DNA from: Mercurialis annua | Taxonomy: Eukaryota; Streptophyta; Magnoliopsida; Malpighiales; Euphorbiaceae | DNA length: 64,000 nt | Direction of reading: 5' to 3' | NCBI RefSeq assembly: GCF_937616625.2 | Contig: NC_065570.1 | Coordinates: 38,075,665 to 38,139,664, forward strand | Part shown: in pieces, positions 36,945-48,342 of the stretch | How the letters are laid out: each line of letters starts with the position of its first letter | Numbering within the stretch: position 1 is the first letter of the stretch | Translations under genes and position numbers: made by a program | Notes under the pieces: generated by a model | What the model was told of the DNA's origin: nothing | The model's input: the letters and a program-made list of their open reading frames with translations, nothing else | The model's database searches: none

Positions 36945-39412
36945 AACGTGTGGTTCCGATTACCTAAGCATGGTTAGGTTATTTTACGCAAAGTGTGCCT
37001 GAAAAGTGACGCTAGATTAGTATGTCGCGTCTCAAGTCACTTTAACTCGTCGTTCCGATTACCATGCTTATAACGCGTCACAAGTCTCTCTAACGCGTCG
37101 TTTCAATTACCTAAGCATGTTTAGGTCATATTACGCAGAGTGTGCGTGAAAAATGACAATGGATTAGTATGTCTCGTCTCACGTCTTTATAACGCGTTGT
37201 TCCGTTTACCTAAGCATGGTTAGGTTATATTACACAAAGTGTGCGTGAAAAGTGACGCTAGATTAGTATGTCGTGTCTCAATTCTCTTTAACGCATCGTT
37301 TCGATTACCATGTTTATGTCGGGTCAAAGTCTCTCTAACGCGTTGTTCCGATTACCTAAGCATGGTTAGGTTATATTACGCAAAGTGTGCGTGAAATTGA
37401 CGCTAGATTAGTATGTCATGACTAAAGTCTATTTAACGCGTCGTTCCGATTGCCTAAGCATAATTAGGTTATATTATGCAAAATGTGCGTGAAAAGTGAC
37501 ACTAGATTAGTATGTCGCTTCTCAAGTCTCTTTATCGCGTCGTTCTGATTACCGAAGCATGGTTAGATTATATTACACAAAGTGTGCTCGAAAAGTGTCG
37601 TTCTACTTAATGCGTCGCTCCGATTACCTATGCATGGTTAGGTTATATTACGCAAAGAGTGCGTGAAAAGTGACGCTAGATTAGTATGCCACGTCTAAAG
37701 TCTCTTTAACGCGTCGTTCTGATTACCTAAGCATGGTTAGATTATTTTATGCAAAGTGTGCGTGAAAAGTTATTCTATATTAGTATGTCGCATCTCAAGT
37801 CTCTTTAACGCGTCGTTCCGATTACTTAAGAATGGTTATGTTATGTGACGCCAAGTGCGCGTTAAAAGTGTCGCTAGATTAGTATATCGCGTCAAAAGTC
37901 TCTCTAACGCGTAGTTTCGATTACCATGCTTATGTCACGTTACAAGTTTCTCTAAGACGTCGTTCTGATTACCAAAGTGTACGTGAAAATTGACAATTGA
38001 TTAGTATGTCTTGTCTCAAGTCTCTTAATCGCGTCGTTCCGATTACTTAAGCATGGTTAGATTATTTTACGCAAAGTGTGAGTGAAAAGTGACACGAGAT
38101 TAGTATGTCGTGTCTAGAGTCTCTTTAACGCGGCATTCCGATTACCGAAGCATGGTTAGGTTATATTGCACATTTTGTGCGTGAAAACTGTTGCTAGGTT
38201 AGAATTTCGCGTCTCAAGTCTCTTTAACGCGTCGTGCGTTGTTCTGGTTACCTAAGCATGGTTAGGTTATATTACGTAAAGTGTGCGTGAAAAGTGAAAA
38301 TAGATTAGTATGTCGCATCTCAAGTCTATTTAACGCGTCATTCCGATTACCTAAGCATGGTTAGGTCATTTTACGCAAAGTGTGCGTGAAAAGTGACGCT
38401 AGATTAGTATGTCGTGTCTCAAGTCCCTTTAACGCGTGTTCAGATTACCTAAGCCTGGTTAGGTTATACTACACAAAGTGTGTGTGAAAAGTAACACTAG
38501 ATTAGCATGTCACGTCTAGAGTCTCTTTAACGCGTCGTACTGATTATCAAAGCATGGTTATGTTATATTATGCCAAGTGCGCGTAAAAGGGTCGGTAGAT
38601 TAGTATGTTGCGTCACAAGTCTCTTTAACGCGTTGTTACGATTACATGTGCATGGATAAGTTAAATTACGCAAAGTGTGCGTAAAAAGTGACGTTAGATA
38701 AGTATGGCGCGTCTCAAGTCTCTTTAACATATCGTTTCGATTACCATGCTTATGTCACGTTAGAAGTCTCTCTAACACGTCGTTCCGATTACCAAAGCCT
38801 GGCTAGGTTATATTACGCAAAGTGTGCGTTAAAAGTGGCAATAAATGAGTATGTCGCATTGCAAGTGTCTTTAACATGCCGTTCCGATGACCTAATAATC
38901 ATGATTAGGTTGTATTACGCAAAGTGTGCATGAAAAGTAATGCTAGATTAGTATGTTGCTTCTCAAGTTCTTTAATGCGTCGTTCCGATTACCTAAGCAC
39001 GGTTAGGTTATAATACGTAAAAAGTGACGCTAGATTAGTATGGCGCGTGTCAAGTCTCTTTAACGCGTCGTTTCGATTAATGTGCTTATGTCGCGTCACA
39101 AGTGTGTCTAACGCGTCATTTTGATTACCTAAGCATGGTTGGGTTATATTACGCAAAGTGTGCGTGAAAAGTGACAATAGATTAGTATGTCGCGTCTAAA
39201 GTCTCATTAACGCGCCGTTCCGATTACCTAGACATGGTTAGGTTATTTTACGCAAAGTGTGTGTGAAAAGTTACGCTAGATTAGTATGTCGCGTCTCGAG
39301 TCTTTTAAATGCGTATTCCGATTACCTAAGCATGAATAGGTTATATTACGCAAACTGTGCGTGAAAAGTGACGCTAGATTAGTATGTCGCGTCTCCAGTC
39401 TCTTTAACTCGT

Positions 39413-39755
39413 CGTTCCGATTCCCTAAGCATAGTCAGGTTATATTACGCAAAGCGTGCGTAAAATGTGACGCTAGATTAGTATGGCGCGTTTCAGGTTT
39501 TTTTTAACGTGTCGCTTCGATTACCATGCTTATGTCACGTCACAAGTGTCTCTAACGCGTCGTTGTGATTCCCTAAGCATGATTAGGTCATATTACGCAA
39601 AGTGTGCGTGAAAAGTGACAATAGATTAGTATGTCGTGTCTGAAGTCTCTATAACTCGTCGTTTCGATTACCTAAGCATGGTTAGGTTATTTTACGCAAA
39701 GTGTGCGTGAAAAGTGACGCTAGATTAGTATGTCGCGTCTCAAGTCCCTTTTACG
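39413..39755 (+). repeat. Higher-order satellite duplication, copy 1 (partner 41233-41577)
   Basis: Shares CGATTCCCTAAGCATAGTCA, a GCGTTTCA-GTTT-T module, TGTCTGAAGTCTCTATAACT and the following TCTCAAGTCCCTTT monomer with 41233-41577. The offset is about 1.82 kb. Confidence 0.75.
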
Positions 39756-40626
39756 CGTCGTTCCGATTATCAAAGCATGGTTATGTTTTATTACGCCAAG
39801 TGCGCGTTAATAGTATCGCTAGATTAGTATGTCGTGTCACAAGTCTCTTTAACGCATTGTTATGATTACCTAAGCATGGTTAAGTTATACTACACAAAGT
39901 ATCCGTAAAGAATGATGCTAGATTAGTATAGCGCGTCTCAAGTCTCTTCAATGTATCGTTTCGATTACCATGCTTATGTCACGTTACAAGTCTCAAGTCT
40001 CTTTAACGCGTGTTCCGATTACCAAAGCATGGTCAGGTTATATTACGCAAAATGTGCCTGAAAAGTGACGCTAGAATAGTATGTCGCGTCTCAAATCTCT
40101 TTAACGCGTTATTCTGATTACCTAAGCATAGTTAGGTTATAATACGCAAAGCGTGGGTAAAAAGTGACGGTAGATTAGTACGACACGTTTCAAGTCTCTT
40201 TAACTCGTCGTTTCGATTACCATTGTCGCGTCACAAGTTTCTCTAACGCGTCGTTCTGATTACCTAAGCATAGTTAGGTAATAATACGCAAAGCGTGGGT
40301 AAAAAGTGACGCTAGATTAGTATGGCACGTTTCAAGTCTCTTTGACGCGTCGTTTTGATTACATAAGCATGCTATATTATTTTATGCAAAGTGTGCGTGA
40401 AAAGTGACGCTAGATTAGTATGTCGCGTCTCAAGTCTCTTTAACGTGTCGTTCCGATTACCTAAGCATGGTTAGGTTATATTATGCAAAGTGCGCGTGAA
40501 AACTGGAGCTAGATTAGTATGTCGCTACTCGAGTCTCATTAACGCATCGTTCCGATTTCGTAAGCATGGTTAGGTTATATTACGCAAAGTATGTGTAAGA
40601 AGTGATGCTAGATTAGTATGGCGCGT

Positions 40627-40708
40627 CTCAAGTCTCTTTAACGCGTCGTTTCGATTACCATGCTTATGTCGCGTCACAAGTCTCTCTAACGCGTCGTTGC
40701 GATTACCT
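40627..40708 (+). repeat. Example of the 48-bp partial-monomer module
   Basis: GATTACC is followed by ATGCTTATGTCGCGTCACAA and then GTCTCTCTAACGCGTCG before GATTACC recurs 48 bases later. The module repeats the second half of a monomer and lacks phases 1-50. It carries its own diagnostic variants (TCACAAG and TCTCTCTAACG rather than TCTCAAG and TCTCTTTAACG). The same module recurs dozens of times in both orientations, giving 147-bp composites. Confidence 0.85.
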
Positions 40709-41232
40709 AAGCATGTTTGATTTATATTACGCAAAGTGTGCGTAAAAATTGACGCTAGATTAGTATGTCGCGTCACAAGTCTATCTAACGTGTCGTTCCA
40801 ATAACATAAGCATGGTTAGGTTATATTACGCAAAGTGTGCGCGAAAAGTTACGCTAGATTAGTATGTCGCGTCTCAATTGTCTTTAATGCTTCGTTTCGA
40901 TTACCTAAGCATGGTTTGGATATATAACTTAAATTGTGCATGAAAAGCGAAAATAGATTAGTATGTCGTGTCTCAAGTATCTTTAACGCGTCGTTTCGAT
41001 TACTATTCTTATGTCGCGTCACAAGTCTCTCTGACGCGTCGTTCCGATTACCTAAGCATGGTTAGGTTATATCACAATGTGTGCATGAACACTGTTGCTA
41101 GGCTGGTATGTCGCGTTTCAAGTCTCTTTAATGTGTCGTTCCGATTACCTATGCATAGTTACGTTATATTACGCAATCTGTGCGTGAAAAGTGACGCTAG
41201 ATTAATATGTCGCGTCTCAAGTCTCTTTAACG

Positions 41233-41577
41233 CGTCGTTCCGATTCCCTAAGCATAGTCAGGTTCTATTACACAAAGCGTGCGTAAAAAGTGACGCTAGA
41301 TTAGTATAGCGCGTTTCAAGTTTCTTTAACGTGTCATTTCGATTACTATGCTTATGTCGCGTCACAAGTGTCTCTAACGCGTCGTTCTGATTCCTATGCA
41401 TGGTTAGGTTATATTATGCAAAGTGTGTGTGAAAAGTGACAATAGATTAGTATGTCGTGTCTGAAGTCTCTATAACTCGTCGTTTCGATTACCTAAGCAT
41501 GGTTAGGTTATTTTACGCAAAGTGTGCGTGAAAAGTGACGCTAGATTAGTATGTCGCGTCTCAAGTCCCTTTAACGC
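41233..41577 (+). repeat. Higher-order satellite duplication, copy 2 (partner 39413-39755)
   Basis: Partner of 39413-39755. The length, about 345 bp, equals two 99-bp monomers plus one 147-bp composite, the same higher-order size seen at 61435-63199. Confidence 0.72.
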
Positions 41578-42165
41578 GTCGTTCCGATTACCAAAGCATG
41601 GTCATGTTATATTACGCAAAATGTGCCTGAAAAGTGATGCTAGAACAGTATGTCGCGTCTCAAGTCTCTTTAACGCGTTGCGATTATCTAAGCATAGTTA
41701 GGTTATAATACGCAAAGCGTTGGTAAAAAGTGACAGTAGATTAGTATGGCACGTTTCAAGTCTCTTTAGCGTGTTGTTTCGATTACCATTGTCGCGTCAC
41801 AAGTTTCTCTAACGCGTCGTTCTGACTACCTAAGCATAGATAGGTTATAATACGCAAAGCGTGCGTAAAAAGTGACGCTAGATTAGTATGGCACGTTTCA
41901 AGTCTCTTTAACGCGTCGTTTCTCGCGTCACAAGTTTCTCTAACGCGTCGTTTTGATTACATAAGCATACTAGGTTATTATACGCAAAGTGTGCGTGAAA
42001 AGTGACGCTAGATTAGTATGTCGCGTCTCAAGTCTGTTTAGCGCGTCGTTCTGATTACCTAAGCATGGTTAGGTTATATTACGCAAAGAGTGCGTGAAAA
42101 GTTACGATAGATTAGTTTGTCGTGTCTCCAGTCTGTTTAACGCGTCATTCCGATTACCTAAGCAT

Positions 42166-42264
42166 GGTTAGGTTATATTACGCAAAGTGTGCGTGAAAAG
42201 TGACGCTAGATAAGTATGTCGCGTCACAAGTCTCTTTTACGCGTCATTCCGATTACCTAAGCAT
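42166..42264 (+). repeat. Reference 99-bp satellite monomer
   Basis: A near-consensus monomer used here to define phase. Phase 1 is GGTTAGGTTATATTACGC; then AAAGTGTGCGTGAAAAGTG, ACGCTAGATTAGTATG and TCGCGTCNCAAGTCTCTTT, ending CGATTACCTAAGCAT at phase 99. The monomer joint forms the interrupted palindrome CCTAA-GCATGG-TTAGG. A second small dyad, CGCA-AAGTG-TGCG, lies at phases 16-28. 99 and 48 are both multiples of three, so satellite reading frames persist across monomers and produce many spurious ORFs. Confidence 0.93.
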
Positions 42265-42862
42265 GGTTAGGTTATATTACGCAAAGTGTGCGTAAAAAGT
42301 GACGCTAGATTAGTATGACGCTTCTCAAGTCTATTTAACGCGTCGTTTCGACTACCATGCTTTTGTCGCGTCACAATTCTCTCTAACGCGTGGTTCTGAT
42401 TACCAAAGCATGTTTAGGTTATATTTCGCAAAGTGTGCGTTAAAAGTGACGCTAGATTAGTATGTCGCGTCTCAATTCTCTTTAACACGTCAATCCGATT
42501 ACCTAAAAATGGTTATATTACGCAATGTGTGCGTGAAAACTGCTGCTATGTTAGTATGTCGCGTCTCAAGTCTCTTTAACGCGTCGTTCCAATTACCAAA
42601 GCGTGGTTAGGTTATATTACGCAAAATGTGCTTGAAAAGTGACGCTAGATTAGTATGTCGCGTCTCTTGTCTCTTTAACTCGTCGTTCCGATTACTTGAG
42701 CATGGTTAAGTTATATTACACAAAGTGTGCTTGAAAAGTGATGTTAGATTAGTATGTCGTGTCTCAAGTCTCTTTAATTCGTCGTTCCGATTACCTAAGC
42801 ATGGTTAGGTTAAATTACGCAAATTCTGCATAAAAAGTGACGTTAGATTAGTATGGTGCGTC

Positions 42863-43442
42863 CTATTAGAAGTAGAAAGCGCTCTGGTGGGATCCTCACG
42901 GACAGAAAAATATTGCAGTCAGTTTGATAATGATCGAGTGACGTTGCGACTCGAACGATCGGTCTATCTTTTTTTTTTATGAGTTTAGTCTTTTTTTATT
43001 TAATTTCGTACTGTACAATTTCTTTTTTTGTGGATCGTTTTCCCACGAGAGTTGCTTTCCCGATTGAAGTTACGGGACCGGTTGTTGCTTGCTTGTGCCT
43101 TAAAATGGTAAAGGACAGAGCCCACGGAGCGGTACGGAAGTCAGGGGTCAAGGAAAGAGCTACGCTCCTTACTATTCAAAAAATGCCCAGACGTTGCGAT
43201 CAGATGTATGAGATAAGTTCGTTTAGGAGCCACCGCATACGTTTCCTCTTGAATTCATTCGTAAGATTTGCGATCGCTCTTTCCCCCTGCCTCGCCGGTC
43301 CTCCAAAGCGACAAAGTGTTCGGATCATTGTGCAATGTCTTAATAAAATGCCTGGTGGCATGATCAAAGCCTTCCCCTCGGATGATCGCGGAAATAGCGA
43401 GAGGTTGCAGCCCCCCCTTTCCATAACTCATCCAAATTTTTG
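42863..43442. other. 580-bp non-satellite insertion, candidate mitochondrial DNA
   Basis: Base composition and texture change sharply: CT-rich runs, CCCCCC, and balanced GC resembling plant mitochondrial spacer. One plus ORF (42979-43443, 154 codons) spans most of it, and a 74-codon minus ORF overlaps. I recognise no protein family in either, and the plus ORF ends in satellite sequence, so I do not call a gene. The mitochondrial origin is an inference from composition and from the presence of another organellar insertion at 311-520. The satellite breaks at phase 60 and resumes at phase 74 in the same orientation, so the insertion replaced about 13 bases. No target duplication is visible. Confidence 0.4.
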
Positions 43443-44172
43443 ACGCGTCGTTTCGATTACCATGCTTAAGTCGCGTCAAGTCTCTCTAACGCGTCGTTCC
43501 GATTACCTAAGAAGGTTAGGTTATATTACGCAAAGTGTGCATGAAAAGTGACGATAGATTAGTATGTCGCGTCGCAAGTCTCAATAACGCTTCGTTCCGA
43601 TTACCTAAGCATGGTTAAGTCATATTACACATACTGTGCGCGAAAAGCGACGCTAGATTAGTATGTCGCATCTCACGTCGCAAGTCTCAATATCGCCGTC
43701 GTTTCGATTACCATGCTTATGTCGCGTCACAAGAGTCTCTAACGCGTCGTTCCGATAATAGATTAGTATGTCGCGTCTCAAGTCTCTTTAACGCGTCGTT
43801 CTGATTACCTAAGCATGGTTAGGCTGTATTATGCAAAGAGTGCGTGAATTGTACCACTAGATTAGGATGCCGCGTCTCAGGTCTCTTTAAAGCGTTGTTC
43901 CGATTATTTAAGCATGGTTAGGTTATATTACGCAAAGGGTGCGGCAAAAGTGAAAATAGATTAGTATGTCGAGTCTCAAGTCTCTTTAACGCGTCTTTCC
44001 CATTACCTAAGCAAAGTTAGGTTATTTTACACAAAGTGTGCGTGAAAAGTGACACTAGATTAATATATCGCGTCATAAGTCTCTTTAATGCGTCGTTCCG
44101 ATTACCTAAGTATGGTTAGGTTATTTTACGCAAAGTGTGCGTGAAAAGTGACTCTAGATTAGTATGTTGCGT
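43443..44172 (+). repeat. 99-bp satellite block, plus orientation
   Basis: About seven monomers between two non-satellite insertions. It ends at phase 59 (GTATGTTGCGT), where pararetrovirus sequence begins. Confidence 0.9.
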
Positions 44173-44939
44173 GGAAAGTCAATTGCTTAAACCATATGTT
44201 GTTCTTCATGATATCCTCCAGTTTTTCTACTCTAGATTCACTGAAAGTTACAAGATTGGTTTAATGGATTACCTCAAGAATCCAAGTTTACTCTTATAAA
44301 TGCACCAACGGCTACAGCGTTCTTGGGATGTATTTATAATGAATTCTTGGGAAAAATCAATGATGATGAGGAGATTGCATGAAAAGAGTTCTATCAAATG
44401 AAGTGTTGCTATTTAAAGAAAAGAGATCTTGATATTCACTTCCAGAGGATCTCTCTAAGAGATTTTATCGTCTTTCTGGCAACAACAATCCTGATTTAAA
44501 ACAAGCCTTTTTAGTCTCTTTGCCAGAATTGTTGTCTACCAAGATGTTCACTCTAATCCAGCAGACAGATAAGAAAATAAATGATCTTAGTCTTGGAGAA
44601 CTCTATCAAATTATGCTCAGAGCTTTATCTAAACTCTGTGAACAGAAAAAGGTATTGAATATGTATTTTTCAAGACAGAAGAATCCATTGATGAAGTTAT
44701 CATGCAACAGACCGGATCTAATGATCAAATGTGATTCTTCCTCTACATCATGTACTTGTCCGTCAAAGAAGAAGAGCCATTCCTTCAAGATGAAAGGATA
44801 GAAAAAGTTCCATAAACGATCTTCCAAAAGATGACGCTATTTTAAGAAGAAGAATTTTCGAGGAAGGACAAAATCAAATAAGTGCTTCCTGTGTGGAAAA
44901 GCAGGTCACTTTGCAAAAACCTGTCCAACCAGCAAATGA
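44173..44939 (+). pseudogene. Pararetrovirus coat protein region, C-terminal part with zinc knuckle
   Basis: One frame (codons starting at positions divisible by 3) is partly open, clearest at 44463-44801. It encodes an alpha-helical segment with NPDLKQAFLVSLPE and LCEQKKV, the pattern I associate with caulimovirid coat proteins. A stop at 44799, and others upstream, interrupt it. A lysine/arginine-rich stretch follows, then a CCHC zinc knuckle at 44883-44924 (CFLCGKAGHFAKTC), the RNA-binding motif of these coat proteins. The frame then closes at 44937, while the protease continues in another frame, indicating a small indel near 44930-44945. The coat N-terminus is absent. Assignment is by motif order and recognition, not by search. 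Confidence 0.65.
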
Positions 44940-47900
44940 CTTCAGTTGATCTCGATGATGCTGATATTGAATCCTTATTTTCTGAAGAAGATGAGCCTGG
45001 CCCACATAATTTATTCGCCATCAGCAGATGCGGCGACGATCCTTCATATGATGATCTTCAATTATCCATCCAGCATCCAGCTGATAATGTTTATACTACT
45101 TCTTCCCAACCTGTTCCACATGTTGTCGTCCACATATATCCAGAAAAGTTTGCACGACCTATCAAGGCCATAGCTTTTATGGATACTGGTGCTCGTAAGA
45201 CGATTATCAATCCTGATGTGCTCCTACCGCAATATTGGATATCCCATAAAGAATACTTCAGGGCAGCGGATGGAAAGATTTTCTATACAGACTGGAAAAC
45301 GAAGAATCCAATCAAAATCCAGTTCTTCCCTGGTTGTCACATATGAACTCAAGTTCTTGATTCTTCTTTTCCAAACAAAGACATAGTCCTTGGATTTGAC
45401 ATTTTCTTGGGTATCAGTGGACTGCAACTTTTATCGAATGGAATCAAATACGAGAAGTATTTTCAATCTTATACAGAGGTATCATCTTTTTTCACAATTC
45501 AGCCCTCTGTTGTTCCATTCTTTTCTGATATTCAAGAAACTCTAAAAAGTCTATGTTCTGCCAATTCCCACACAGAGTTTCTCTCTAAATGTCCCAACCC
45601 TCTTTGGAAAAACCCTGATTTCTTCATTTCATTACCCTTCAAACAAAATGAAGATGTTAATCCTACTAAAGCCACCCATCCGGGAATGTCACTTTCTGAT
45701 CTTACATTGGCCATTAATGAATGTGCCCAACTTCTTTCACGAGATCCTATAGAATCCACTAAGTCTGAGTGGGCATGTCAAGCTTTTTATGTCAATAAAA
45801 GGTTAGAACAAGTAAGAGGAAAAAAAAGACTTGTCATAGACTATCAACCGCTAAACCACTTTCTTAGAGATGATAAGTTTCCTCTTCCAAAGATTTCCTC
45901 TCTTTTCACCTATCTTTCAGGAGCAAGAGCTTTCTCTAAGTTTGATCTTAAAGCAGGCTTTTGGCAATTAGGCATTAAACTAGAGGAAAGATATAAAACA
46001 ACCTTCTGTATACCAAACCATCATTATCAATGGACAGTCATGCCATTTGGTCTTAAGGTTGCTCCTTCCATTTTCCAAAAAGCCATGGTCAAAATTTATG
46101 AGCCTCTTCTTCCATCAACACTCATTTATATTGATGATATTCTATTGTTTTCTTCTGATACATCCAGTCATGAGAAATTACTCCAACATTTCTTTGACAT
46201 CACTAAGCAATTTGGAGTTATGTTGTCTCCTACTAAGATGTATATTGGCAAACCAGAAATGGAGTATCTCGACATGAATTTCAAAGATGGTGCTTATCAG
46301 CCTTGACAACATTTTGCTGCTGAATTGCTCAAGTTTCCAGATCAAGGTCTCTCTCAAAAACAGGTTCAACAATTTCTTGGAATTGTTAATTATTTGAGAA
46401 ACATCATTCCAAATTTCACTCAAAAGGCGGCCCCGTTATATAAATTATTAAGGAAGAATCCTCCTCCCTAGTCTGACAAACAAACACAAGCAATCAAGCT
46501 TCTCAAAGAAGAGACACAAGGAATTCCACCTCTTCAGATTCCTCATTCGGGAACCAGAATATTGCAGACAGACGCCAGTGATAAATTTTGGGGTGCTATT
46601 CTGTTAGAAGAATAAGACAGCAAACAAAGGATATGCTCTTATGCTAGTGGAAAATTCTCAGAAGCAGAGACTCATTATCATTCCACATTTAAAGAAGTGT
46701 TAGCGGTCAAATATGGGATCAATAAGTTTGATTTTCATCTGATCGGTCACAAGTTCAAAGTGCTTTTGGACTGTTCTTCATTTCCAAAAATGCTCAATTT
46801 TAAAGGGAAAATTGTTCCTAACAATCAACTACTTCGATGGAGTGAATGGTTCAGCAAGTATGATTTCATGGTAGAACATATTAAAGGAAATCAGAATCTT
46901 ATTCCAGATTTTCTCAGCCGACCTCCTCAACAAGTATCACAAGTCATTCTGATGATCTATACTTTTAATTCTATCATGTCCGCAGAAGATTTTATTTTGA
47001 TGCGGCCACCTTCAGGAGTTCTTAATAATATGTCTCCGGGACAACTACAGACATTTGCAAAAGCACAGTTGTTCTACTATCAAACTGAGCTTGTCCGGAA
47101 CTATGGTCCTAGGTTCCTTTATGAGCTAGCGATCCATCCTACATATCCATTCTGCAAACCATTCACCTTGTTAGATCTAAGCCCAAGAGATGAAGATTTT
47201 GAATGGCCTCTGGGGTTACTTTGTTTCCTTTGGTTTTTCCTCCATCTTTATTCGATAGCTTTCGTTTTCCGACCCCCTCACCTTTGTCGTTATATTCACC
47301 TGGTCCTCTAAGGAAAAAAACAAAACTCTCATCTTTTGACCTTTCTTAAATGGTTTCAAACAATCCCTCAATGGTGTCTATATCTAGATAAGGCCTTTCC
47401 AGAAAAAGGAAAACATATTGGAAAAGATCCTTATTCGATCCTTATCCTTCATCGTCCTCATCTTAAGCTATCATATAGTTTTACTACATGTCCAACATTC
47501 CATGTCTACCAACATTTTTCTTATTCTATACTCACACATATGGATGAGCATGAGTATGAATGGAGAGAGTTCCAGTATTATATTTTCCAACGGAATAATG
47601 TAATCCCTAAAGAGTTATGTCCTCCTTATCAAGAAGCTGCACCATGGGACACATATCCTCCAGCTTACTGCTTAAAGATGGAAGATGATAAGAATTTTTG
47701 GAGAAAAAATCATCCAGATCATCCTTCTTCATCAAGTTCTACACTATACTCTCCTATCCGGAACATCAACAAAAAGAAAGCAGCAGTTCAAGATTCCATT
47801 CCGAAAGATCATCTATTGGATACTGAATTTAATCCCATAGCAGGTTATTCACAAGTCTCAGATACGGATATGGATTTAGAAAAGGACAAGAATACGGATG

Positions 47901-47986
47901 AAGATGAGTATTATGCCAATCGGTGGTCCCAGTCATTCATGGATGATTCAAATCTATCACCATCACATGAGCCAATTAATAAATAA
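44940..47986 (+). pseudogene. Pararetrovirus polymerase region (protease, RT, RNase H) with in-frame stops
   Basis: A single reading frame runs from 44940 to 47986 with stops at 45344, 46304, 46469, 46613 and 47309 but no frameshift. The protease has its catalytic triplet DTG at 45182-45190. RT shows PLPKISSLF, KFDLKAGFWQL, MPFGLKVAPS and the active site YIDD at 46127-46138. RNase H follows with TDAS (Asp at 46571), a HSTFKEVLAV glutamate segment, and IPDFLSRPP. Together these would reverse-transcribe the pregenomic RNA. Four stops divide the enzyme domains, so no active polymerase is made. RT order and motifs resemble caulimovirids more than LTR retrotransposons, and no integrase is present. 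Confidence 0.82.
46970..47986 (+). pseudogene. Region downstream of RNase H, unrecognised
   Basis: The polymerase frame continues about 340 codons beyond RNase H, interrupted by one stop at 47309. It contains a hydrophobic run near 47217-47270 (LLCFLWFFLHLYSIAFVF), then a charged, serine-rich and acidic tail (SDTDMDLEKDKNTDEDEY) ending at 47984. I recognise no domain. It may be a C-terminal extension of the viral polyprotein. It is inside the viral insertion, not a host gene. No integrase zinc finger or DDE motif is visible. Confidence 0.5.
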
Positions 47987-48240
47987 GGACAAAATCCACA
48001 TAAAGACAAAAATGGCAACTTTTCGCATGTCCTCAACAAAGGCTCCAACTTTGCACATGTCAATATGGAGTGCTACATGTCAATATTTTGTATTAGTCAT
48101 GTTTAGTTATCCTTATCTTTTAATCCATGTATTGTATCGCATGCAGTGCATGCTTAGTATATGTACATGTGTTTATCCACGTGTCGTGTTTGTACAATGC
48201 ATACTTAGCATGCTTAGCTAGGAAAGCTTTCTTTCCACCT
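47987..48240 (+). promoter_or_regulatory. Pararetrovirus intergenic region upstream of TATA
   Basis: About 250 bases between the end of the polymerase frame and the TATA box, rich in direct and inverted GCATGC/ACATGT motifs (for example CGCATGCAGTGCATGC near 48139). By position it corresponds to the enhancer region of the pregenomic RNA promoter. Individual elements cannot be assigned. Confidence 0.5.
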
Positions 48241-48241
48241 C

Positions 48242-48249
48242 TATAAATA
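48242..48249 (+). promoter_or_regulatory. TATA box of the pregenomic RNA promoter
   Basis: CTATAAATAG lies between the polymerase end and the leader, the same place as in other plant pararetroviruses. Transcription would be expected to start about 30 bases downstream, near 48275-48280. Confidence 0.75.
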
Positions 48250-48305
48250 GAGTCGTGGTCGGAAGAAAGAGGAGGACACACTACCTTTGTAATATTTTAC
48301 GTTTC

Positions 48306-48311
48306 AATAAA
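48306..48311 (+). terminator. Poly(A) signal of the pregenomic RNA
   Basis: AATAAA lies about 30 bases after the predicted transcription start. In pararetroviruses the signal is bypassed once and used after a full circuit, giving a terminally redundant RNA. The placement here fits that model. Confidence 0.65.
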
Positions 48312-48312
48312 A

Positions 48313-48327
48313 ATGCCTTGTTTCTAA
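48313..48327 (+). other. Leader short ORF (4 codons)
   Basis: ATG CCT TGT TTC TAA. It is the first ATG after the predicted start, ending 15-25 bases before the base of the large leader hairpin. In caulimoviruses a short ORF ending just ahead of the leader stem promotes ribosome shunting. The geometry is seen; the function is inferred. Confidence 0.55.
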
Positions 48328-48342
48328 ACATCTCTCTGCTCC

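Larger units (their letters stand above)
32829..42862 (+). repeat. 99-bp satellite block, plus orientation
   Basis: The longest plus run, roughly 95-100 monomers and 48-bp modules. Several variant types recur in sets: TATGGCGCGTTTCAAG, GACAATAGATTAGTATG, and the shortened ATTACCATTGTCGCGTC. Internal duplications include 32829-33122 with 36652-36944, and 39413-39755 with 41233-41577. It ends at phase 60 (GTGCGTC). Confidence 0.92.

Noticed and set aside
43200..43479. Two minus-strand ORFs of 74 codons in the 580-bp insertion
   Set aside because: They overlap each other and the longer plus ORF. One extends into satellite at its start. No family was recognised.
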